Origin: Fumia sp045615345
Lineage (GTDB): Bacteria > Bacillota > Clostridia > Oscillospirales > Ruminococcaceae
Length of the DNA: 64,000 nucleotides
Direction of reading: 5' to 3'
Assembly: GCA_045615345.1 (NCBI GenBank)
Contig: JAZLER010000031.1
Span: 1 to 64,000 of the forward strand
Position 1 is the first letter of the stretch. Each line of letters starts with the position of its first letter. This document shows, in pieces, positions 31,959-39,447 of this stretch. The notes beneath the pieces were generated by a model that did not search any database, had not been told where the DNA came from, and saw only the letters and a program-made list of their open reading frames with translations. The position numbers and the translations under genes were made by a program.

Positions 31959-34487
31959 TTATCCTTTTGCAATATACCAGTTTTTGCCGACTCCGACATC
32001 GACATCCAAGTTTACCGAAAGTGAAACTGCATTTTCCATCTCGGATTTTAAGATAGCTTTTGCTTTTTCGATTTCATCATCGGGGGACTCTACCATAAGT
32101 TCGTCATGAACCTGTAAGATAAGTTTTGACTTTAAATTTTCTTCTTTAAATCGTTTGTAAACCTTAATCATCGCAAGCTTTATAATATCAGCGGCAGTGC
32201 CCTGAATTGGCATATTAAGTGCCACGCGCTCCGAAAAACCACGGAGTGCAGGCTTTTTGCTGTTGATATCTGGTAAAGTTCTCGGTCTATGGAAGATAGT
32301 TTCAACGAAACCGTTAACACTTGCATCTTCTATGGCTTTTTTCATATAGTTGTCAACACCGCTATAGGTTTTAAGATAATTTTCGATGTACTCTTTTGCT
32401 TCGCGCATAGTAACACCGATATCCTGCGAAAGCGAGAAAGGTGAAATTCCGTAAACTATACCGAAGTTTATCGCCTTTGCACGGCTTCTTAAAGTAGCGG
32501 GGACATCTTCAAACGGAACATTGAACACCTGAGAAGCAGTAGTCTGGTGAATATCCTCGCCCTCTTTAAAGGCTTTTATCATATTCTCATCTTTAGAGAT
32601 ATCGGCTAAAATTCTGAGCTCAATCTGTGAGTAGTCCGCATCAATAAGCGAATGATTTTCCTTTGCCACAAAGAACTTCCTCATCTCAGCGCCCAAAGGG
32701 GTACGCACGGGGATATTCTGCACATTCGGCTCAAGCGAGCTTATGCGCCCTGTCCTTGTTTCGGTCTGGTTAAAGGTTGTATGCACACGGCTGTCAGGCA
32801 TAATACATTTTTTCAGTCCCACAACATAGGTACTGTGAAGCTTTGAAAGGGAACGGTACTCGATAATCTTATTAACAATCGGGTGCAGATGCTTTATAGC
32901 ATCAAGCACATCGGCATCGGTGGAGTATCCTGTTTTTGTCTTTTTCTGGGGTGGGAGCCCTAATCTGTTAAACAAAACATCGGAAAGATGATGAGTCGAG
33001 TTTACATTAAAAGGAACACCGGCAAGTTCTATGATTTCAATTTTAAGTTTTTCGATTTTCAAGTCCAAATCTTCGCCGAATTCAAGTAAACTTCTTTCGT
33101 CAACCATAAATCCCTCGTGTTCCATCGAAGCTAACACTTCACAAAGAGGAATTTCTATCTCATCATAGAGAAAAGCCATGTTTTTTTCGCAGATTATACT
33201 GTAAAGCAAATTACTTAACATCGGCAAAACCGCGCAGTTCTCGGCGTTTTCGGAGAGTGAAGTTGAAAAATCGGGAATGTAGCTTTCCTTCAAATCTTTT
33301 ATGGAATAACCTTTTACAAGGTTGTTTAAAAGGTATGCCATAAGCTTTAAATCGTGTTTTAAGGACTTAAATTCCATATTTTTGGCAAAAGCCATACGAT
33401 AAACGGGCTTTGCATCAAAAGTGATTTTCGGCAAATCACTTTCAGCAATTTCTTTAAAAATTTCGTCAAGGTTTTCGGTAAAATGAGATACCTCATTTTC
33501 ACCTGTCACAAGATAAATTTCATCTTCAGAAACCGAAAAACAAATTTCAGCAAGATTATTCAAATCAAGTGGGGGATTTTCTTTTACGGTGAAAGGGGTA
33601 ACTTCCTTTTCTTTGACGGGCGCTTTGCTTTCAAGGTTAAAGCCCTGTAAAACCGAAGTAAGATTATATTTTGTAAGGAATTCTGTGAGATTTTCGGTAT
33701 CAATTTCCTTACCTTTAAGACTGTCGATTTCAAAAGGGAGGGGAACTTCACAGAAGATTTCGCCTAATTTTCGGCTTAAAATTGCCTCATCCTTATGTTC
33801 AACAATAAGGTTCTTGATACGGGGAGTAGCCAAGATGGAGTCGATGTTTTCTAAGATATCATTTAATGAATTATGGTTCTGGATAAGTGTCAGGGCAGTT
33901 TTTTCGCCTATTCCCTTGACACCGGGGATGTTGTCCGAGCTGTCGCCCATCAAAGCTTTTACTTCGATAAGCTGTTTTGGAGCAACACCATAGTTTTCAA
34001 AAACCACATCGGGGGTAAAGAGAATGTCACCTTTGTTTGAAGCCAAGTTTACAGACACCTTTTCGCTTACAAGCTGCAAAGAATCTCTGTCACCCGTTGC
34101 GATAATACAGGTGACATCGTCATTTTCATCAGCATATTTAGCAAGCGTTCCTAAGATATCGTCAGCTTCATAGCCTTCAATTCCCACCACAGTACCACCT
34201 GCAAGGGAAACAAACTCCTTGCCTAAAGGCATCTGTACCAGTAACTCATCGGCAGTAGGGGTGCGTGTACCCTTGTAATCGTCAAACATTTTATGCCTGA
34301 AAGTGGGAGCGTGCACATCAAAAGCCGCCACTGTCACATCGGGGTTAAAGGTGTTTATGAGCTTGAGATAAGTTTTTGCAAATCCTAAAATGGCATTTGT
34401 CGGAGTGCCATCGGGGGCAGAGAGATGCCTTATTGCAAAAAATGCCCTGTTCATAAGGGAATTAAAGTCGATTGCGAGAATCTTCAT
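31959..34487 (-). CDS. polA: DNA polymerase I
   Basis: The 842-residue protein has an N-terminal 5'-3' nuclease (MKILAIDFNSLMNRAFF, GYEADDILG, GDRDSLQL, GDSSDNIPGVKGIG). A middle 3'-5' exonuclease-like domain lacks a recognisable DxE motif, so proofreading is probably lost. The polymerase domain shows motif A DADYSQIELRILA, the finger helix RSRAKAINFGIVYG and motif C LQVHDELMVE. It removes RNA primers and fills gaps in replication and repair. It heads the polA-rimI-tsaD-HhH operon with its own promoter, facing dusB. Confidence 0.97.
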   Translation of the reverse strand: MKILAIDFNSLMNRAFFAIRHLSAPDGTPTNAILGFAKTYLKLINTFNPDVTVAAFDVHAPTFRHKMFDDYKGTRTPTADELLVQMPLGKEFVSLAGGTVVGIEGYEADDILGTLAKYADENDDVTCIIATGDRDSLQLVSEKVSVNLASNKGDILFTPDVVFENYGVAPKQLIEVKALMGDSSDNIPGVKGIGEKTALTLIQNHNSLNDILENIDSILATPRIKNLIVEHKDEAILSRKLGEIFCEVPLPFEIDSLKGKEIDTENLTEFLTKYNLTSVLQGFNLESKAPVKEKEVTPFTVKENPPLDLNNLAEICFSVSEDEIYLVTGENEVSHFTENLDEIFKEIAESDLPKITFDAKPVYRMAFAKNMEFKSLKHDLKLMAYLLNNLVKGYSIKDLKESYIPDFSTSLSENAENCAVLPMLSNLLYSIICEKNMAFLYDEIEIPLCEVLASMEHEGFMVDERSLLEFGEDLDLKIEKLKIEIIELAGVPFNVNSTHHLSDVLFNRLGLPPQKKTKTGYSTDADVLDAIKHLHPIVNKIIEYRSLSKLHSTYVVGLKKCIMPDSRVHTTFNQTETRTGRISSLEPNVQNIPVRTPLGAEMRKFFVAKENHSLIDADYSQIELRILADISKDENMIKAFKEGEDIHQTTASQVFNVPFEDVPATLRSRAKAINFGIVYGISPFSLSQDIGVTMREAKEYIENYLKTYSGVDNYMKKAIEDASVNGFVETIFHRPRTLPDINSKKPALRGFSERVALNMPIQGTAADIIKLAMIKVYKRFKEENLKSKLILQVHDELMVESPDDEIEKAKAILKSEMENAVSLSVNLDVDVGVGKNWYIAKG

Positions 34488-34505
34488 ATAAAAAATCCTT
34501 TCAGG

Positions 34506-34534
34506 TTGACTGAATTTAAAAATAATAATATAAT
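34506..34534 (+). promoter_or_regulatory. Promoter of dusB
   Basis: TTGACT, 17 bases and a perfect TATAAT. Its -10 box overlaps the polA -10 box by 2 bases. Confidence 0.75.
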
Positions 34535-34561
34535 TATATCATATAAAGTATATTTTTTCAA
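34533..34561 (-). promoter_or_regulatory. Promoter of the polA operon
   Basis: On the minus strand TTGAAA, 17 bases and TATAAT, about 46 bases before the polA start. Both -10 boxes share the same few bases, so only one polymerase can open DNA here at a time. Confidence 0.75.
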
Positions 34562-34576
34562 CAAGAGGAAGAATAA

Positions 34577-35545
34577 ATGCAGACTTTTAAAATAAAAAAT
34601 GTTGAGATTAAAAAGTCGGCAGCCTTAGCCCCAATGGCATCGGTTGCTGACAGAGCATACCGCGAAATATGTTGCGAGTGGGGAGCAAGTTACTGTATAG
34701 GTGAGCTTGCTTCTGCAAAGGCACTCACTTTCTCGGACAGAAAGACTGAGGAGCTTTTGAAGGTTTACGAGCCTGAACGCCCGATGGCAATTCAGCTTTT
34801 CGGAAACGAGCCCGATGTTATGGCAAAGGGTGCCGAAATAGCCTCAAAATATAACCCCGATATTATTGACATCAATATGGGTTGCCCCGTACCCAAGGTA
34901 GCGGGCAATGGTTCGGGTGCCGCTTTGATGAAAGACCCGGACCTCGCTTACGAGATTGTAAAGGCAGTAAAATCTGTCACCGATATCCCCGTTACTGTAA
35001 AGATAAGAAAAGGATGGGACGAAAACTCCGTCAACGCCGTTTCATTTGCAGAACTTATGGAAAAAGCAGGTGCTGATGCAATTACCGTTCACGGCAGAAC
35101 CAAAAGCCAGATGTATCGCCCCTCTTCCGATAACACCATTATAAAAGAAGTCAAAAAAGCAGTTTCTGTTCCTGTTATCGGCAATGGTGATATCTTAACC
35201 CCTTACGATGCTTTAAGAATGTACGAGGAAACAAACTGCGACCTTGTTATGATAGGAAGAGGAAGCTACGGCAACCCATTTTTGTTCAAGCAAATAGAAG
35301 AATACCTCGAAACGGGTAAGTTTTCAGAAGCCCCCACCCTGGCAGAACGATTAGCCGTTATGAGAAAACAAATCGCCCTTGCAGTCGAGTACAAAGGCGA
35401 GTATATCGCAATGCGTGAAAGCAGACGCACGGCATCGTTTTATTTAAAGGGAATGGAGGGCGCCGCAAAGCTTCGTAATATGTGCGGACAGCTAAGAACC
35501 CTACAAGACCTTGATGAAATAATAAAACTTGCGTTAGGTGAATAA
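34577..35545 (+). CDS. dusB: tRNA-dihydrouridine synthase
   Basis: The 322-residue flavoenzyme reduces uridines in the tRNA D-loop. It has the family barrel with LAPMASVADRAYRE, the signature INMGCPVPKVAGNGSGAAL (active-site Cys), VKIRKGWD, ITVHGRTKSQMY (FMN-binding) and GNGDILTPYDA, then the helical tRNA-binding C-terminus. The start follows AAGAGGAAGAATAA. It is transcribed away from polA and ends in a long hairpin. Confidence 0.95.
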   Translation: MQTFKIKNVEIKKSAALAPMASVADRAYREICCEWGASYCIGELASAKALTFSDRKTEELLKVYEPERPMAIQLFGNEPDVMAKGAEIASKYNPDIIDINMGCPVPKVAGNGSGAALMKDPDLAYEIVKAVKSVTDIPVTVKIRKGWDENSVNAVSFAELMEKAGADAITVHGRTKSQMYRPSSDNTIIKEVKKAVSVPVIGNGDILTPYDALRMYEETNCDLVMIGRGSYGNPFLFKQIEEYLETGKFSEAPTLAERLAVMRKQIALAVEYKGEYIAMRESRRTASFYLKGMEGAAKLRNMCGQLRTLQDLDEIIKLALGE

Positions 35546-35572
35546 ATCAGCACAGATAGTTAATATTATAAT

Positions 35573-35643
35573 TAAAAGAGAGTAAAAACAATATAAATGT
35601 GCGTCAGCGGAGACCTTTTATATTGTTTTTAACTCTCTTTTTT
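35573..35643 (+). terminator. Long terminator hairpin after dusB
   Basis: The left arm starting AAAAGAGAG (35574) pairs with the right arm ending CTCTCTTTT over about 22 bp with one bulge. The loop is about 20 bases and a T-run follows. It is much longer than the other terminators here. Confidence 0.75.
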
Positions 35644-35659
35644 GTTATGTAAGTATTTT

Positions 35660-35804
35660 AATACGCAAAAATTGCGTAAAATATTTTTTAAAAATACGCA
35701 ATTTTTATATGAAATCCGCTTTTCATATCGCGACATAGTCGGATTTCATCGCAAAGCGATTTCATCCACTGCAAGTGGATTTCTTCCGCCAACGGCGGAT
35801 TTAA
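35660..35804 (-). repeat. Modular hairpin array, second copy (minus strand)
   Basis: Hairpins in a row: AAATTGCGTA/TACGCAATTT, ATGAAATCCG/CGGATTTCAT (35709-35718 and 35740-35749), ATCGC/GCGAT (35748-35760), ATCCACT/AGTGGAT (35764-35780) and TCCGCC/GGCGGA (35785-35799). Read on the minus strand it follows the same order as 970-1026: GAAATCCAC..GTGGATGAAAT, hairpin, ATGAAAT. Confidence 0.7.
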
Positions 35805-35807
35805 ATG

Positions 35808-35839
35808 AAAAAGCACTAAGCATATGCTTAGTGCTTTTT
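35808..35839. terminator. Terminator of the tRNA-Ser pair
   Basis: A perfect 32-base palindrome (core AAGCACTAAGCATATGCTTA) lies 2 bases past the CCA end of tRNA-Ser(GCT). On the minus strand it gives a T-run. Confidence 0.85.
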
Positions 35840-35841
35840 CT

Positions 35842-35935
35842 TGGCGGAGTTGGAGAGACTCGAACTCTCGCGCCGGGTATTAACCGACCTACTCCCTTAG
35901 CAGGGGAGCCTCGTCACCAACTTGAGTACAACTCC
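35842..35935 (-). tRNA. tRNA-Ser(GCT)
   Basis: Acceptor arm GGAGTTG/CAACTCC, anticodon stem CTCCC/GGGAG around CTGCTAA (anticodon GCT, reads AGC and AGU), a long class II variable arm, T-loop GTTCGAGTC, discriminator G and genomically encoded CCA (35842-35844). Confidence 0.97.
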
Positions 35936-35957
35936 ATGGTAGCGTTAGAAAAAAGTG

Positions 35958-36046
35958 TGGCGGAGAGAGTGGGATTCGAACCCACGGTCCCTTGCAGGAT
36001 CACTGGTTTTCAAGACCAGCTCCTTAAACCACTCGGACATCTCTCC
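35958..36046 (-). tRNA. tRNA-Ser(TGA)
   Basis: Acceptor arm GGAGAGA/TCTCTCC, anticodon stem CTGGT/ACCAG around CTTGAAA (anticodon TGA, reads UCN, chiefly UCA), a class II variable arm, T-arm GTGGGTTCGAATCCCAC and an encoded CCA (35958-35960). It is transcribed first; tRNA-Ser(GCT) follows 22 bases later. Confidence 0.97.
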
Positions 36047-36073
36047 GTGTACCGTATACACGGAACATTGAAT

Positions 36074-36102
36074 ATGATACCATATAAAAACAGATTTGTC
36101 AA
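36074..36102 (-). promoter_or_regulatory. Promoter of the tRNA-Ser pair
   Basis: On the minus strand a consensus TTGACA, 17 bases and TATCAT, 28 bases before the first tRNA. Confidence 0.85.
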
Positions 36103-36140
36103 TAAGTTTTTGCTTAAAAATCAAATCTTTTTTGCTATAA

Positions 36141-36170
36141 TAAAATCCCCCTCAGCTGAGGGGGATTTTA
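36141..36170. terminator. Terminator of the lacI-oxidoreductase operon
   Basis: TAAAATCCCCCTCAG and its exact complement form a 30-base palindrome just past the minus-strand gene end. Confidence 0.88.
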
Positions 36171-36178
36171 TGTAAATC

Positions 36179-37270
36179 TTAGTCAAAGAAAACGGGTTTG
36201 CCTGTTTCGGAGGACTCATAGATAGCTTCCAAAATCTTGGAAACAACGAGTGCCTGTTCAGGTTTAACAACGAGTTCAGTGCCGTCTGTGATTGCGCTGT
36301 AGAAGTTTTTAGCTTCGAGGAAGGAGGGGTTTTCGTTTTCAGCTCCGTCAAAGAAGTCTACGCCGCCTTCAGAAAATTTTGTCTGTTCAACATACTGGTT
36401 GTTGTGTTTAACGCCGTTGATTCTGATGCCGTCATGCATATCAGCACCTGCTTTTGTACCGCAGAGTGTAGTTTTAGCTTCGCCTGCATCGAGAGTGTTG
36501 AGAGCCCAGCTGGATTCAAGTGCGATAGCAGCGCCGTCTTCCATTACGATGAAACCGAAAGCGGAGTCTTCAACAGTATATTCTTTGGGGTCCCAGTTGC
36601 CGAAAGCGTTACCGAAATCTTCAGTTGTGCCACAGCCGAGTTTTTTGAAGGATCTGCCTACAACCATTTTGGGTTTGTAGTTGTTCATCATCCAGAGTGT
36701 CAGGTCAAGAGCGTGTGTACCGATGTCGATCAAAGGACCGCCGCCCTGTTCGTATTCGTTCATAAATACGCCCCAAGTGGGAACTGCACGGCGTCTTAAA
36801 GCGTGAGCTTTTGCAAAGTAAACTTCACCGAGTTCGCCGTTTTCACAGCATTTTTTGAGGAAACGGGAGTCTTTTCTCTGACGGTTCTGGTAACCGATTG
36901 TGAGAATCATACCTGTTTCTTTGGAAACTTTAAGCATTTCTTCAGCTTCAGCTGCAGTTTTAGCCATAGGTTTTTCGCAGAGAACATGTTTTTTAGCTCT
37001 CATAGCATCGATAGAAATAAAGCTGTGAGAACGGTTAGGAGTACAAACGTGTACAGCAGTGATAGACTCGTCTTTTAAGAGTTCTTTGTAGTCTGTATAA
37101 ACTTTTGCACCTTCAGCGCCATATTCTTTTGCAGCTTTTTCAGCGCGTTCCTTGATGATATCGCAGAAAGCAACGAGCTCAACCTTACCCAAAGCAACCA
37201 TATCTTTGAGAGCAGGGAGATGCTTACCGTTAGCGATACCGCCACAACCAATAATACCAACTTTTACCAT
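36179..37270 (-). CDS. Gfo/Idh/MocA-family sugar oxidoreductase
   Basis: The 363-residue NAD(P)-dependent dehydrogenase has an N-terminal Rossmann fold (VGIIGCGGIANGKHLPAL) and the family motif CEKPMAKTAAEAEEM, with Lys. A C-terminal substrate domain includes GGGPLIDIGTHALDLTLWMM (Asp and His of the presumed catalytic set). The family oxidises or epimerises sugars, inositols and amino sugars; the actual substrate is unknown. It sits 15 bases downstream of a LacI regulator in the same transcript, so it is probably induced by a carbohydrate. A GGAAGGAAG site precedes the start. Confidence 0.9.
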   Translation of the reverse strand: MVKVGIIGCGGIANGKHLPALKDMVALGKVELVAFCDIIKERAEKAAKEYGAEGAKVYTDYKELLKDESITAVHVCTPNRSHSFISIDAMRAKKHVLCEKPMAKTAAEAEEMLKVSKETGMILTIGYQNRQRKDSRFLKKCCENGELGEVYFAKAHALRRRAVPTWGVFMNEYEQGGGPLIDIGTHALDLTLWMMNNYKPKMVVGRSFKKLGCGTTEDFGNAFGNWDPKEYTVEDSAFGFIVMEDGAAIALESSWALNTLDAGEAKTTLCGTKAGADMHDGIRINGVKHNNQYVEQTKFSEGGVDFFDGAENENPSFLEAKNFYSAITDGTELVVKPEQALVVSKILEAIYESSETGKPVFFD

Positions 37271-37285
37271 AGTAATCTTCCTTCC

Positions 37286-38281
37286 TTATCTGAGTTTTAC
37301 CGAATTTCTGATTTCAATCCTGTGGGGGAGTATAATATGCTTGTTTTCACAGGAAAGATCATCAATTTTATCTATCAAAAGCTCAAAGGCTTTTTGACCA
37401 ATTTCAAACTGCGGCTGAGAAACCGTAGTAATGGTGGGGAGGTAATGCTCAGTAATCTGGTTGTTGTCAAACCCGATAATCGAGATATCCTGTCCCGCTT
37501 TTATACCATGTTTATCAAATTCCGATATCATACCGATAGCAACTGAATCCGCAACGGCAAAAACCGAATCGGGCAACGAAGAAAGTGACATAAAATACTC
37601 AGCTGAGCGTTTACCGGCATTGAAAGAGAACCCTTCGTCCGATATATAGTCGGGGTTTATCATGAGGTTATACTTATTAAGCGCGTCAATATATCCGTTT
37701 CGTCTTAAAAGTGACGAATAATACGCAGTGCCTGCACAGGCAAGACCGATATCCTTATGTCCGTTTTCGATAAGGAATGATGTAGCATCAAATGCCGCAC
37801 GCCTGTTATCAATGGTAACTGTCGGGATGTCGGCATTTTTTATAGTTTCACAGGCGAGTACTACAGGCCACATTTTGGAAAGCTCTGTAAGTTCCTCTGC
37901 GGAAAGGTTGGACCTTAGAAAAATAATTCCGTCAAAGAGCTTTTGCTTTAACATATTTATGTACTGGAGTTCAATATCACGGTTGTCGTTTGTAACGGCA
38001 AACATAGTGTTATATCCGTTTGCTTCGGCAGTTTTCTGGATACCCTTTAAAATTCTTGAATAAATCTGGTTTGAAATGGTAGGAAGCAAAACCAAGATTT
38101 TCATAGTTTTCATACATCTTAAGGTGCGTCCTAACAGATTAGGGTGATAATTGAGCTCATCAATAGCTTTTTTGACTTTTTTTGCAGTCTTGGGCTTAAC
38201 ATTATCGATATCGTTTAAAACGCGGGAAACAGTTGCTACAGAAACACCGGCAAGTTTTGCAACATCTTTGATTGTAGCCAT
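37286..38281 (-). CDS. LacI-family transcriptional regulator
   Basis: The 331-residue repressor has the typical helix-turn-helix at the very N-terminus (TIKDVAKLAGVSVATVSRVLN), the hinge helix NYHPNLLGRTLR and a periplasmic-binding-like effector domain (LVLLPTISNQIYSRILKGI, DGIIFLRS, SIIGFDNNQITEH). It is first in an operon with the Gfo/Idh/MocA oxidoreductase, and a LacI-type operator overlaps its own start of transcription, so it probably represses itself and the oxidoreductase until a sugar is present. AAAGGGGGAT is the ribosome site. Confidence 0.94.
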   Translation of the reverse strand: MATIKDVAKLAGVSVATVSRVLNDIDNVKPKTAKKVKKAIDELNYHPNLLGRTLRCMKTMKILVLLPTISNQIYSRILKGIQKTAEANGYNTMFAVTNDNRDIELQYINMLKQKLFDGIIFLRSNLSAEELTELSKMWPVVLACETIKNADIPTVTIDNRRAAFDATSFLIENGHKDIGLACAGTAYYSSLLRRNGYIDALNKYNLMINPDYISDEGFSFNAGKRSAEYFMSLSSLPDSVFAVADSVAIGMISEFDKHGIKAGQDISIIGFDNNQITEHYLPTITTVSQPQFEIGQKAFELLIDKIDDLSCENKHIILPHRIEIRNSVKLR

Positions 38282-38298
38282 AAATATCCCCCTTTAAT

Positions 38299-38312
38299 TG
38301 AAAACGATTACA
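38299..38312. promoter_or_regulatory. cre/LacI-type operator
   Basis: TGAAAACGATTACA fits the cre consensus TGWAANCGNTNWCA exactly. It lies just inside the transcript start predicted from the promoter at 38318-38346. Confidence 0.7.
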
Positions 38313-38317
38313 TCATA

Positions 38318-38346
38318 ATTTTATTGCATTTTTTATCCTTTGTCAA
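38318..38346 (-). promoter_or_regulatory. Promoter of the lacI-oxidoreductase operon
   Basis: On the minus strand a consensus TTGACA, 17 bases and TAAAAT. Confidence 0.85.
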
Positions 38347-38386
38347 GTGGTCTGAAAAGGTAAGATAAATTTTTTTCAAAAAACAC

Positions 38387-38415
38387 TTGCATTTTTTTTT
38401 ATAATGTGTTAGAAT
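38387..38415 (+). promoter_or_regulatory. Promoter of rpmE
   Basis: TTGCAT, 17 bases and TAGAAT. A TATAAT at 38400-38405 inside the spacer is an alternative -10 box with a weaker, more distant -35. Confidence 0.55.
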
Positions 38416-38453
38416 ATTACTCCGTAAGATGTTTTTTGAAAGAGGTGAACAAA

Positions 38454-38657
38454 ATGAAAGAAGGAATTCATCCTAACTACGAGGCTACAGCAATCAAATG
38501 TGCTTGCGGTAATGTAATCGAAACTCGTTCTACAAAAGAAAATATCAGCGTTGAAATCTGCTCTAAATGTCATCCTTTCTTTACAGGAAAGCAGAAACTG
38601 GTTGATACCGGTGGACGTGTTGACAGATTCAAAAAGCGTTTTGGCATGGATAAATAA
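38454..38657 (+). CDS. rpmE: 50S ribosomal protein L31, zinc-binding type
   Basis: The 67-residue protein is a standard L31: KEGIHPNYEATAIKCACGNVIETRST, then ICSKCHPFFTGKQKLVDTGGRVDRF. CxC and CxxC pairs show the zinc-binding (C+) form rather than the zinc-independent paralogue used in zinc starvation. It bridges the two ribosomal subunits. AGAGGTGAACAAA fixes the start; the 16 codons open upstream are leader. Confidence 0.97.
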   Translation: MKEGIHPNYEATAIKCACGNVIETRSTKENISVEICSKCHPFFTGKQKLVDTGGRVDRFKKRFGMDK

Positions 38658-38677
38658 TTTTATTCCAAGAAGCGTTC

Positions 38678-38743
38678 AAGGCGGCTTTCAGAAAATTCAA
38701 AGAGGTTATCTTTTTGGGCGTTCTGAAAGCTGCCTTATCTGTT
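38678..38743 (+). terminator. Terminator-like hairpin after rpmE
   Basis: AAGGCGGCTTTCAGAA (38678-38693) pairs with TTCTGAAAGCTGCCTT (38721-38736) with one mismatch around a 27-base loop, followed by ATCTGTTTTT. Confidence 0.6.
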
Positions 38744-38761
38744 TTTAAATGAGGTGAGAGA

Positions 38762-39385
38762 ATGCAGGATTATATCACAACAGAAGGTTTTGCACAGGAC
38801 GAATTTATCGAGAAAAAGTCCCGTTTTATCGGTTATGCAAAACATGTTGAAACCGAAGAAGAGGCTATGGCGTTTGTCAATGAAATCAAACAAAAGCACT
38901 GGGATGCTACCCATAATGTTCACGCATATGTCTTAAGGGACGGTATGACAAGGCGTTATTCCGATGACGGTGAGCCTCAGGGCACAGCGGGAATCCCCAC
39001 TTTAGATGTCATTTTAAAGGAGAATATTGTTGATGTCTGTGTTGTGGTTACCAGATATTTTGGTGGAATTCTGCTTGGCGGCGGTGGGCTTGTGCGTGCT
39101 TATTCCCAGGGTTGTCGTGTAGCACTTGCCGCTTCTAAAAAACTTTATATGACCCCCTGTACCGTTTTGGAAATAGCTGTTGACTATTCTTTTTACGGTA
39201 AGCTCACCTATATCCTTCCGAAATACAATATAAAGACACTTGATTCCGAGTTCGGTGCAGACATTGTTTTAAAGCTTATGATAAAATCCGAAAGGCTTGA
39301 TGCTTTCAAAAAAGAACTCACGGAACTCAGCGGAGGAACTGTCGATTTTGATGTTTTAGAAGAAATTTTTGAAGATATGAAATAA
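38762..39385 (+). CDS. yigZ: YigZ/IMPACT-family protein
   Basis: The 207-residue protein has the UPF0029 N-terminal domain: KKSRFIGYAKHV, THNVHAYVL, RRYSDDGEPQGTAG, VVTRYFGGILLGGGGLVRAYSQG. A ferredoxin-like C-terminal domain follows (about 140-207). This is the bacterial relative of the eukaryotic translation modulator IMPACT; its function in bacteria is not settled, and an RNA or ribosome link has been suggested. The start follows GAGGTGAGAGA. It is between rpmE and dgt. Confidence 0.9.
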   Translation: MQDYITTEGFAQDEFIEKKSRFIGYAKHVETEEEAMAFVNEIKQKHWDATHNVHAYVLRDGMTRRYSDDGEPQGTAGIPTLDVILKENIVDVCVVVTRYFGGILLGGGGLVRAYSQGCRVALAASKKLYMTPCTVLEIAVDYSFYGKLTYILPKYNIKTLDSEFGADIVLKLMIKSERLDAFKKELTELSGGTVDFDVLEEIFEDMK

Positions 39386-39447
39386 ATTAAAGGTTTTTTT
39401 GATTTTTTTCGGTATATATAATCAGTAGGTTTTTAAGGAGGGTTTTT

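Noticed and set aside
35642..36175. 177-codon open frame over the tRNA region
   Set aside because: It is read through both tRNA-Ser genes (antisense strand); the GFEPTVPC-like text is the well-known false translation of tRNA-Ser.
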